Made by a program: the position numbers and the translations under genes. From contig JAACJM010000179.1 of the NCBI GenBank assembly GCA_013368315.1, positions 62,001 through 126,000 of the forward strand: a DNA stretch of 64,000 nucleotides. The letters are read 5' to 3'. Positions 10,921 through 19,479 of the stretch are shown in pieces. The notes below the pieces were generated by a model. It had not been told where the DNA came from, did no database searches, and saw only the letters and a list, made by a program, of their open reading frames with translations. Positions within the stretch are counted from its first letter, which is position 1, and the number at the start of each line of letters is the position of its first letter. Origin of the DNA: Tetrapyrgos nigripes (lineage: Eukaryota > Basidiomycota > Agaricomycetes > Agaricales > Campanellaceae).

Positions 10921-11093
10921 TCCGTTGGACGCCAATTTGGCTCATATATAATACCTGGCAGCCTTGTGTAGGATTCACAGCTTTTTAGTTCCTGCTCCCT
11001 CATCGTAAGTAAACGTCTCACCTATCGCTCAGAGACCTATCTGACTCTGACCAATTCAGTGCGACTCTTACGCAATCCCACACATCCCGTGTC
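10921..11093 (+). promoter_or_regulatory. HET promoter and leader with 5'-UTR intron
   Basis: A TATA-like 'catatataata' lies at about 10943-10953. A pyrimidine-rich leader 'cctgctccctcat' is followed by an intron at 11005-11059 (gtaagt..ttcag, 55 bp), and the ATG follows at 11094. The same leader (CTGCTCCCTCAY, GT donor, 54-60 bp intron, YCCGACTCT-like exon, then ATGCGYCTTCT) recurs upstream of the other HET copies, which supports it as a real transcribed leader. Confidence 0.7.
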
Positions 11094-13025
11094 ATGCGTC
11101 TTCTGAATACGAAAACCCTCAAGTTAGAGGAGTTTTTTACCGATATCCCCCCATACGCAATCCTCTCGCATACTTGGGAGAAGGAGGAGGTTACTTTTAA
11201 AGACATCCAGAATCCCATCACCGCGAGACTGAAAGCAGGTTATGCCAAGATCAAGAATGCATGTGTACGAGCTCGGCGATACGACTTCAGGTGGATTTGG
11301 ATAGATACGTGCTGCATCAACAAGGAGAGCAGTGCTGAGCTTTCGGAGGCCATCAACTCAATGTACCAGTACTACATGGATGCTGCAGTCTGTTATGTGT
11401 ACCTGAGTGATGTGTCCGCCGAGCTTCATCCTCGAAATCCAAATTCTAGGTTTAGCAGGAGCAGGTGGTTCTCGAGGGGTTGGACACTACAGGAGCTGCT
11501 GGCACCGCAATATGTTGTGTTCGTGGACAAAGAATGGGCCAGTATTGGAACAAGATGGGGCTTGCGCGACGTCATTTCTGCAATTACCTCTATCCCGATG
11601 CAAGTCTTCGAGGGCCGCCATATAGAGGAATACAGCATTGCGCAAAGGATGTCATGGGCCGCATCAAGGCAGACAACCAGACCAGAGGACGAAGCATACT
11701 GCTTGATGGGGATTTTCAGTGTCAGCATGCCCCCAATATATGGCGAAGGTGGTCCAAAGGCTTTCATGCGCTTGCAGCAGGAGATAATAAAGATTTCCGA
11801 CGACAGGAGTATTTTCGCTTGGGCTAGCCCCACTCATTCAGATGAGGCAAGAGGCCTACTCGCGAGATCGCCTCACGAATTTTTGGCGTCTGGTGATGTC
11901 GAGGCTTCTGACTCGGGCACAATTGGCCTAAAGTCATCCTTCTCGTTTGGCAACAACGGACTCCATATTCATCTTCCCCTTGCACGCGTCAACTCTTCAT
12001 CCCCTTTATATCTTGCATCCCTGCATTGCCAGTCAGGCAGAGACGGGTCATATGTGGGCGTCTATCTTATAAAAGAAGGACAACGCTATTACCGCGTCGA
12101 CGTGCATGACGTACCGCTTTCTCCTTTCCCGCCCCTTGTCGATGATATGCAAGAGGTCATTGTGACGGAAGCTTTACCTCCAAGGCCCATTCTTCCACGG
12201 TCAATCCATGAATACAGTGCCAAACTACTTCCATCGGCTCGGCACTTCAGCTGTGACACCGTTCCATCACCGACGTTTTCAATATCACGGTTCGGCATGC
12301 ACGAATCCCTGGTTTACAAGTCCCGAAACACCAGAGATTCTTTCACCATCGCATACTCTTCGTACCCCCCCGACATGTATTGGAAACTTGGTGACGAAAC
12401 TCTTCGCAACGACGACCAAATGAAGGATATGGCGCTTCAGCTCCTGGAGGATGGGGGATACATATCTGTGACCTGTGAAGTAACGGGGAACCATTCTCAA
12501 AGGATTCTCGAAATTGACTACATTTCCGAAAAAGATCCCGAAGCTGCCTTTCTGGAACCAAAGGTTCCTCCTCATTCAGGCTTCATAGTGGAACGCTGGT
12601 TAGTCGGTTGCCAGTCCACACTCGCAGAGATCTATCCTCCAGACCCATTTGGCAAGCAACTCGACTATGGACTGACTTATGTCACCGTATCTGACACAGT
12701 GAAAGGGGAATCATTCCGTGTGCTTTCTTACAAGTCGGGGAATGGTGGTAGGGAAATCATTTACATCGCACTGGGGTTCGAGGGATTGGAACCTTGGCTA
12801 GACGTCGTCGTTTGCGAGGACATCCAATCTTCGGAAAACATAGAGGACATCTGGAAATCTTATAGTGATATCGATGGATCAAGGACTCAGAAACGTCTGA
12901 GCTGCAAAACTTCTGCCTCAGATTACTTTGGTCGTTATCAGGACTTGAATGTTGTCCTCGAAAAACGGCGCAAACTTCAACTCGGGTCGCATGTCCTTAG
13001 CTATAAGCTAGTGCCACTAGTTTGA
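11094..13025 (+). CDS. HET domain protein, intact copy (643 aa)
   Basis: A single-exon coding region preceded by the conserved leader intron. The HET core spans about 20-150 (YAILSHTW, FRWIWIDTCCINK, SRGWTLQELLAP). It is followed by YCLMGIFSVSMPPIYGEGG and DDRSIFAW (about 200-245, DUF8212-like). The C-terminal region ends in LEKRRKLQLGSHVLSYKL. The C-terminus is about 90 residues shorter than in the 735-aa copy, and most differences fall between residues 250 and 560, as expected if that part is the variable recognition surface. The WIDTCC variant (T for S) is unusual within this array. Likely a cytoplasmic incompatibility or death trigger by family; the target is unknown. Confidence 0.9.
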   Translation: MRLLNTKTLKLEEFFTDIPPYAILSHTWEKEEVTFKDIQNPITARLKAGYAKIKNACVRARRYDFRWIWIDTCCINKESSAELSEAINSMYQYYMDAAVCYVYLSDVSAELHPRNPNSRFSRSRWFSRGWTLQELLAPQYVVFVDKEWASIGTRWGLRDVISAITSIPMQVFEGRHIEEYSIAQRMSWAASRQTTRPEDEAYCLMGIFSVSMPPIYGEGGPKAFMRLQQEIIKISDDRSIFAWASPTHSDEARGLLARSPHEFLASGDVEASDSGTIGLKSSFSFGNNGLHIHLPLARVNSSSPLYLASLHCQSGRDGSYVGVYLIKEGQRYYRVDVHDVPLSPFPPLVDDMQEVIVTEALPPRPILPRSIHEYSAKLLPSARHFSCDTVPSPTFSISRFGMHESLVYKSRNTRDSFTIAYSSYPPDMYWKLGDETLRNDDQMKDMALQLLEDGGYISVTCEVTGNHSQRILEIDYISEKDPEAAFLEPKVPPHSGFIVERWLVGCQSTLAEIYPPDPFGKQLDYGLTYVTVSDTVKGESFRVLSYKSGNGGREIIYIALGFEGLEPWLDVVVCEDIQSSENIEDIWKSYSDIDGSRTQKRLSCKTSASDYFGRYQDLNVVLEKRRKLQLGSHVLSYKLVPLV

Positions 13026-13526
13026 GATTCTAAGAATATCGGTTTGACGGGGAGCCTTTGGGTCACTGGTCTGGTTGTGTGGATATGGAATACAGATGCA
13101 GAATGGCACATGGGTGGTATAGTGTGTTATGGAAAATAGATTCATCTTTCAAAGTGGGAAGAGAGGGGAGTGGGTTAACTTGTCGGAGGGGTTGCCTAAG
13201 CGTAAGAGGATGAAAGCTAAGAACTTCTGACTCATTCCGATGCGTTCAAATTTTATGTTAGGTTGAAAGGTCAGTTTCTTCCCTATGTGAAATTTGAGGG
13301 TAGAGGTGATATGGGATAAGGTCGGAGACCTTGGGCCCGACGAGAACCATCCCTGGCATATCCGTGATTGGCTGCGAGAGTGGGATGGGCAACCACACGA
13401 GAGCAGCCAATTGCCATCTAAGTCTCGTCAGGACGTAGGTAGTTAATGTAGGTAGATAGGTGGGAAGGACTCAGTAAATAGGAATTCTGAAGTTATGGGT
13501 ATAGTAAGGTAAGAACGAGGAATGTC
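13026..13526. other. gene-free stretch
   Basis: This is the 3' region of the HET gene and low-complexity purine-rich sequence ('aggtagatagg', 'gtaggta' near 13430-13520). No gene is seen. Confidence 0.4.
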
Positions 13527-14003
13527 TCAATAGGTAGAATGATCAAGTATAGTAATGTGATGTTGATGTAATTGGTGGATAGGTTGAGTAGTAGAACAAA
13601 CCGAAAAGTTTGGATAGATGCTAGCCGGCAGTGGATATTGAGTGGATAGGTTGAGAAGTTGAAGTAGAACAAACCAAATAATTTTGGATCGCTGCTCGAG
13701 TGTGAGCGGGTGAGGTAGGCGGGTTGAAAGCGAAGCACGAGAAGGTAGTGAAGGGGAGAAAGAGGACTCTGAGGCGACTGGGCACTCAGAGTCTTTCGTG
13801 CGACGTGCCACTGGCGTACTGACGAAAGAGGAAGGTACCGCATCACGTGAGTCCAAAGACCTCGTCCTCTTCGAAGTTCGAGGAGTCGAGGACACATCAG
13901 AATCCAGATCAACAAAAGAAGGAGTTGGGCAGGGAGTTGACAAGGTATATGCCGTTTTTTCATTAATTGGTGACTGATGTCTTACTTTATCTTCTAGGTG
14001 CAT
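13527..14003 (-). CDS. hypothetical Ser/Thr/Pro-rich ORF, 158 aa
   Basis: A minus-strand open frame starts at the ATG at 14003. The first 100 residues are rich in Ser, Thr, Pro and charged residues (TPCPTPSFVDLDSDVSSTPRTSKRTR), resembling a disordered protein. The tail is Leu/Gln/His-rich and repetitive. A 'gataaagtaagac' near the start offers a possible donor, so the real gene may be spliced. I recognise no domain. It may be a chance frame or the remains of a gene; its neighbours give no clue. Confidence 0.25.
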   Translation of the reverse strand: MHLEDKVRHQSPINEKTAYTLSTPCPTPSFVDLDSDVSSTPRTSKRTRSLDSRDAVPSSFVSTPVARRTKDSECPVASESSFSPSLPSRASLSTRLPHPLTLEQRSKIIWFVLLQLLNLSTQYPLPASIYPNFSVCSTTQPIHQLHQHHITILDHSTY

Positions 14004-14233
14004 TTGGCCGGGGATGCCTTCACTCTTAGCGGCGAAAAAGAAATCTAGTCAATGTACGAATATGGAGCAATACACCAATTTCTTTACAAAGGTTAGAGGA
14101 CTGCGCCGGTGCTCAAAGGATGTTGTATATGACAGGGCGTACAGTATCAATGATGGACGAAACCTCTGGCACTGATTGGGTGCTTAAAAGCTAATGGGTT
14201 CGTGCCAGTGTCGGCTCTACAGCTTTTGTTCCT

Positions 14234-14450
14234 GCTCCTCATCAATGTGAGTGAAAACCAGACTAGTGCTCAAAAACCAGTCTGACAATTCTCTTTTAGT
14301 CCGATTCTCATATCTCATATTCTATCTTATTCCTTGGGCCTTCTTGCTCTACTGCTCATCACAGTAAGTAATTACTAACCTAACTCTTAGAGACCTGTCT
14401 GACCCTTCCTAGTTCAGTCCGACTCTGACAAACCCCATATATTCCGTCTC
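14234..14450 (+). promoter_or_regulatory. tandemly duplicated HET leader, each copy with an intron-like segment
   Basis: The conserved HET leader occurs twice: 'ctgctcctcatcaatgtgag..ctcttttagtccgattctca' (about 14234-14310) and 'ctgctcatcacagtaagta..ttcagtccgactctga' (about 14349-14430). The second copy has the intron 14364-14417 directly before the start codon at 14451. Both copies keep a GT donor and an AG acceptor about 55 bp apart. The upstream copy may be spliced too or may be a leftover of unequal crossing-over. Confidence 0.6.
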
Positions 14451-15841
14451 ATGCGCCTTCTTAACACCAAAACCCTCACACTTGCGGAATTCTTTGTCAA
14501 CATCCCTTCCTATGCAATCCTCTCTCATACCTGGGGCAAGGAAGAGGTTATGTTCCAAGACATCCAGAATCTCGAGACCGCCAAGCGTAAAGCTGGGTAC
14601 TCCAAGGTCGAAAATGCCTGCAAACGTGCTCGGCAATACGAATTTGAGTGGATATGGATCGACTCTTGCTGCATCAACAAGGAGAGCAGTGCTGAGCTCT
14701 CCGAGGCCATCAACTCCATGTATCAGTATTATCAGGACGCTGTAGTCTGCTATGCGTACCTTGCAGATGTGTTCATCGAAGACCATTCCCAGCTTCCTTC
14801 CCTTGAGCTTGAGAACAGCAAATGGTTCAAGAGAGGTTGGACACTCCAGGAGTTGATTGCACCCAATTACGTCGTGTTTTTGGACGCAGACTGGACGAGG
14901 ATTGGGACGAGATGGAGCCTGCGAGACGCCATTTCTGCAATTACTTCCATTCCGGTGAAGATCTTCGAGGGACACAATATTGATGACTATAGTGTTGCCC
15001 AGCGGATGTCCTGGGCAGCGTTCAGGGAGACGACGAGGCCAGAGGATCGAGCATATTGCTTGATGGGGGTCTTTGGCGTCAGTAGTGATGTGCGGGCCGG
15101 GCTTGGGCTCAAAGCCCGGGCTCGGGCTGGGCTTTGTAGGGCTCGGGCTCACCAAAAATCCAAGCCCGGCCCTAAGCCCTCAGTAGGGTCGGGCTTGGGC
15201 CGGCTCGGGCTTTGAGCCCGGGCTCAGACTAGGATTATGTCATCACTCAAAAAGTCGCGATCGAAGTGTTGGATAAGTCTGAAGTTAAGTTTGTATTATA
15301 GACAAAGTGAACTACTGACCTACATTAAGCATTTACTGACCCAAACCAACATTATTGGTGCCAACAAGTGGTGGATAACAGCTGGGGATGACCCAGGAAG
15401 ATGGTTAGATGCTGAGAAACTGTAAAGTTGTGCGAGAACTTGGTGAGAATGCCTGCAAAAAAAATTTTCAACTATTTATTGACAATTTTTATTGGTCAGT
15501 AACAGGTCACTAAGTGCCGCTGAAAGCCCGGGCCTGAGCTTCGGGCTCAGGGCTTTCAGAAATCAAGCCCAAGCCCTCAGGCCCTCAAGCCCTCCTCAAA
15601 GGCCGGGCCGGGCTTGGGCTTTTAGGGCCGGGCTTGGGCTGGGCTCGGGCTTCAAGCCCAAGCCCGCACATCACTAGGCGTCAGCATGCCTCCGATCTAT
15701 GGGGAAGGTGGTGAAAAGGCGTTCATGCGACTACAGCAGGAGATTATCAAAAACTCCTCCTCTTCACATGTCACACCTTATTACAAAGACTTAGACGCTG
15801 GCTTGGACAAGTACGCGACTTTGCCTGTCCAAGACGACTGA
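14451..15841 (+). pseudogene. HET domain gene disrupted by a hAT-type element and truncated
   Basis: The first 210 codons are a well-preserved HET domain (YAILSHTW, WIWIDSCCINK, KRGWTLQELIAP, YCLMGVFGV). The reading frame is then interrupted at 15083-15676 by a 594-bp element and resumes as SMPPIYGEGGEKAFMRLQQEIIK. Removing the element and one copy of the 8-bp target duplication restores GVFGVSMPP exactly. Downstream of about 15755 the family sequence stops and a short unrelated tail ends at TGA 15839-15841, so the DUF8212-like part and the variable C-terminus are lost. The gene was therefore damaged twice. Without splicing out the element, translation would give a HET domain with an Arg/Ala/Gly-rich tail of about 45 residues. 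Confidence 0.88.
15083..15676. mobile_element. hAT-type non-autonomous element (594 bp) with 8-bp target duplication
   Basis: The ends are inverted repeats reading TAGTGATGTGCGGGC inward on both sides. Inside, both arms are packed with GGGCTTGGGCT/AAGCCCGGGC words, so each arm can fold on itself. The element is flanked by a perfect 8-bp duplication GGCGTCAG (15075-15082 and 15677-15684). An 8-bp duplication with TAGTG.. ends is the hallmark of hAT elements. The AT-rich middle (about 15240-15510) has no transposase. A 74-bp relative lies at 28643-28716. Confidence 0.9.
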
Positions 15842-17140
15842 ATCCTGTCAATGATAAGTTTACTCCATTGTGTCTCTGAGTCTGATCTCTTTTTCAATCT
15901 CGTTCGGTATTCACCCACTTTACATCACTCGGCCGCATGCACAAGACGTAGTACAAGGCGGCGATGAAGCTAGAAGTTGGAGATGAAGCCAAGTATTGGA
16001 GGCTCTGACGAAGAATACAGTGCATCTGCATATAGACTGCCTAATAGTCTTTATGCTAGCTAAGCAGGGACCACGTAGGTGCATTCCCATATCGCGAGTT
16101 TTTTTCTTCCCCGTCTAACCTCAGATAAGTACGCCCAGCAGGTCTTACACACTCACACTTATTTTTCGCCCAAAACGACCACGCCCATGGCCCTCTCAGA
16201 TACAGCAACTTCTCATTGGCTACGTGGGATTTTTCGCCTCGATGGAAAGGAGTAAACCTATTATATTGGTTGACTACGGCCAATGCGGCTTCCGAAAAGC
16301 TGAGCGGGAAGCAGATGTGAGTGTAAATCTGCTCGCCTTTGTTGCAAGGTGCAGCTACTGACATCTTACTTTTGCTCCAAAATTAGACGTTGGAAGGACA
16401 TACGATTGTAACGTTCAACAGCAAAGATGAAGAGAATCAAGAGATTACACCAGTGTGGACAAATATGGCAATTCTTACGAGAGAGCCTGGCTCCAGTGCT
16501 CACGTTAACCATTACTCCTCTCCGACCATCCTCCTCCCTAAGCTCCTTCATATCTCAATCGTAGCAAGATGGTGGCAAGTGATGAGCTCCGCAAGCTAGA
16601 TTAATTTATTGCTTCTGTCGACAGTCCTTTTTATTCACTGCTGGCTCAAGAGTCAGCTTTAGGATCATTCCCGGGTCTGTTCTCCGTATCAAGGAACACC
16701 TTATCTCTAGAGTGCTTCGGGGCCGCGAGCTGTGAGGTTGGTGGTTCAATCCTCGTATGGCCTTATTGCGCACAGTACTTACGTATGACTCATACTACAG
16801 GATACTTGCATTAAAGGTAGTAATGCTGTCATCAAAGTTTTACAGCTGTACAGCTTCGCGACGCAGCCAGACAACCCGACGCTTCGATAACAGTTTATGC
16901 TGTATATTTCCATACATACGTTTTCTCAAGCAACTCCGAAAGTCCTTCATGACTCCGCTTGTCGTGAGTGATGCGCATCAGCATCTATAACTGATTAAGT
17001 CGACACGCAATACGGCCTCTGCAGTCTCTCTCTACCCCGTTTCTCTCTACCTCGTTCAACAAGAGTACGCCCCCAGTTTCTCCCGAGAACCCTAAACCTG
17101 ACTTTGCAATGACAGTTACGACGAATTCTCTCTCTTCTCC
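15842..17140. other. gene-free stretch containing a VPS28 fragment
   Basis: Positions about 15928-16005 resemble the second coding exon of VPS28: 'ctcggccgcatgcac', then 'gtacaaggcggcgatgaagc', in plus orientation. The reading frame is broken. The rest (16.0-17.1 kb) shows no gene. At 16985-17140 a pyrimidine-rich stretch (ctctctctacc) leads into the next HET gene; it lacks the canonical HET leader, though a GT..AG pair near 17067-17119 could be a leader intron. Confidence 0.55.
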
Positions 17141-18499
17141 ATGCGCCTCCTTAACACGACCACCCTCACAATCAAATACTTCTACACCGATATCCCTTCC
17201 TATGCCATCCTTTCCCATACATGGCAGAAGGAGGAGGTCCTATTCCGGGATATCCAGAACCTCGAGATCGCTCGATGCAACGCTGGTTACGCCAACATCG
17301 AGAATGCTTGTGCTCGTGCTAGGCAGTACAGCTTCGAATGGATCTGGATCGACTCTTGCTGCGTCAACCCCGAGAACGTTGCAGAGCTCTCGAAAGTCAT
17401 CGCCTCTATGTACCGGTACTACGAGGATGCTGGACTCTGCTACGTCTACCTATGCGATGTCTCCGTTTCCAATATCTGTCGTCCTCGAGACATTGCGTCC
17501 GCCTTAAAAGAGAGTAGATGGTTCAAACGGGGTTGGACGCTTCAGGAACTCCTTGCACCCAAACAGGTCGTATTTTTGGATCAGAACTGGACAACGATAG
17601 GGACCAGATGGAGCTTGCGCAAGGCCATATCTGCAGTCACGGCCATTCCTGTCGCTGTCTTTGAAGGCAGCGATATCCATGGGTATAGTGTCGGCCAAAG
17701 AATATCGTGGGCTGCATTCAGGGAAACGACGATAGAGGAAGACCAGGTTTACTGTCTGATGGGGATTTTTTGGTGTCAGGATGCCGCTGTTGTATGGGGA
17801 AGGTGTTGCTCGGGCGTTCAAGCGTCTCAAGCAGGAGATTTACAAGACGTCTGGCGACCATAATATCTTCTCCTTGGTTTCAGTCCACGGGTCGAGGGGT
17901 TGGGGAGACACCAGAAAGTATACTACGGCAGCTGACCAAACAGCTCGATATACTTCCAGTGATGGACTAGATTACACTGCTTCTCAACCCACCGACTTTG
18001 CCAATGTCGGACCAGATTCGGCCTATACTCAAGACGTGGCTGCTGCGTCCCAGGCAGTCTTTTCTGGTGCCCATCACAACGACTTGAAAGACAGCACGAT
18101 AACGCTAGTTGCAGGACACTACTTTAGTTATCCAGTTTCAGGTACGAAAAAGCTCTCATTACATTGGGTGGTCTGGTGCTTACTGTTTTATCAGCTGCCC
18201 CTATAGGTGATACCGACAATGCCAATTGCCAGTGGAAGAACTACGCCATAGGAGGAGCGGTAGGGAGTCTGGCGACTTCGGGTGCTATGACATTATCTGT
18301 CGCTAAGCGAACTCAGATTGCTGCCAGTGATCTTCTCCTTGAGCAAGCCCGGGTCATGTCGTATCAGAGCATGTCTCACAGCTTGACCTCTCTGTATCAA
18401 AGTCCCCGTGATGCACTTCCTACTGTGGCCCTCGTTCTGACGATTGCTTTGCGGGTGGTACAGCTGGCCAACGGTTTTTTGAAGCTGTTCAGACGATGA
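17141..18499 (+). pseudogene. HET domain protein with membrane-segment C-terminus, two 1-nt frameshifts
   Basis: Residues 1-208 are a HET domain in frame 2 (YAILSHTW, WIWIDSCCVN, KRGWTLQELLAP, VYCLMGIF). A run of six T (17766-17771) shifts the frame. With five T it reads GIFGVRMPLLYGEGVARAFKRLKQEI. A second shift lies at a run of five A (18147-18151). With six A it reads TKKALITLGGLVLTVLS and continues to TGA at 18499. The two shifts cancel, and the whole makes about 452 residues. The C-terminus is unlike the other paralogs: about 90 polar residues, then three hydrophobic stretches (ITLGGLVLTVLSAAPIG, YAIGGAVGSLATSGAM, TVALVLTIALRVVQLA) suggesting membrane attachment. It is either a recent pseudogene or a functional gene with two homopolymer sequencing errors. 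Confidence 0.7.
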
Positions 18500-19479
18500 A
18501 ATAGGGACTGCTGTTTTGGTGTTTTCTCTTTCTTTTCATAATTTTGGTTTTGTATAACGAGGCTCCAAGTGTAGACTATTGGAATAGTTTCTTATGTCTG
18601 TAACAGATAAGGTCGAACTCTCACTAGCACTTTGACTACCTTTCGAAACGAAGGTTGGACAAAACTTCGGAAATCTCCGCGCAAATGTCATTTGCACGTC
18701 GAGGTCGACCTTTTTACCCGCTCCGCCACATGAAGATACGATACGGTCAGAGTCATATCAATAAGGGTTTCTCAAATCTTGCCGCGGTGAATGAAATGCG
18801 TTGGACAAGGCCCTTGAAGTGAGGTAGTCTCATTACCTACTTACCCATATCACTGTTGCTCAGACGATGCTTAACCCTCGGAAGCTATTTAGGTCACAGC
18901 GAAGACGCTGATTCAAAGACTCGGGTTTTGTGCAAAACACCAATCTGCTGCTATGCATTGTTTTTTACTACCGGTTCCCACTTCGAGGTACAGAAAGAGA
19001 AGAGAGAATCGGAAAGGTTATTTGGTTGATTACACTTCATGGGGTCAAAATTGGCGAGGACATGAGTATATGCACTTTTTTTCATTGCAGATCCTCGTCG
19101 TTACTGACGCCTTACTTCACCTTGTAGCTGACATGTTGACGTTGACAACACACCCAGGAGCAGCAAAAGCTATGTTGCGAGTATGGAAGAATACATCAAT
19201 GTTTTACAAAGGATAGACTCGATCCAGTCACGTCTGCAACGTTTGATGAAAGTCGATCAAACCGCTTGGCGAAGCTGACACTTTTGATCGACCGTCATCA
19301 AAGTGTACACAGTGAGAGTGGTTCGAGTCTATACAAAGGACAAGAATGAGGAATAAATGCCACTGTTACAACGTTGTTACTTTATACATGTGCTATGCTA
19401 TGCTATCATATAATCACTATGCTATGCAGTCGAAGGAAAGAACAAGACGATGACTATGAGAGTCCACAACAAAATCAAC
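18500..19479. other. gene-free stretch with a VPS28 exon relic
   Basis: Positions about 18990-19075 (plus strand) translate as ERIGKVIWLITLHGVKIGED, matching VPS28 SKLVGWLITLNGMKASEEL. They are followed by 'gagtatatgcac', like the VPS28 intron 4 start. It is a broken fragment of the fourth VPS28 exon. The remainder is intergenic sequence with no gene seen. Confidence 0.6.

Noticed and set aside
14409..15155. 248-codon minus-strand frame opposite the HET gene at 14451
   Set aside because: Similar antisense frames occur opposite every HET copy, so it is a shadow of conserved codons rather than a gene.
15083..15676. Reading the GC-rich insert as a coding extension of the HET protein
   Set aside because: Inverted ends and an 8-bp target duplication show it is a transposon; the Arg/Ala/Gly-rich translation is incidental.
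16705..16765. tRNA-like B-box 'ggttcaatcc' with 'gctgtgaggttggtggttc'
   Set aside because: No acceptor stem, anticodon arm or paired T-stem can be built around it, so I do not call a tRNA or a tRNA-derived SINE.
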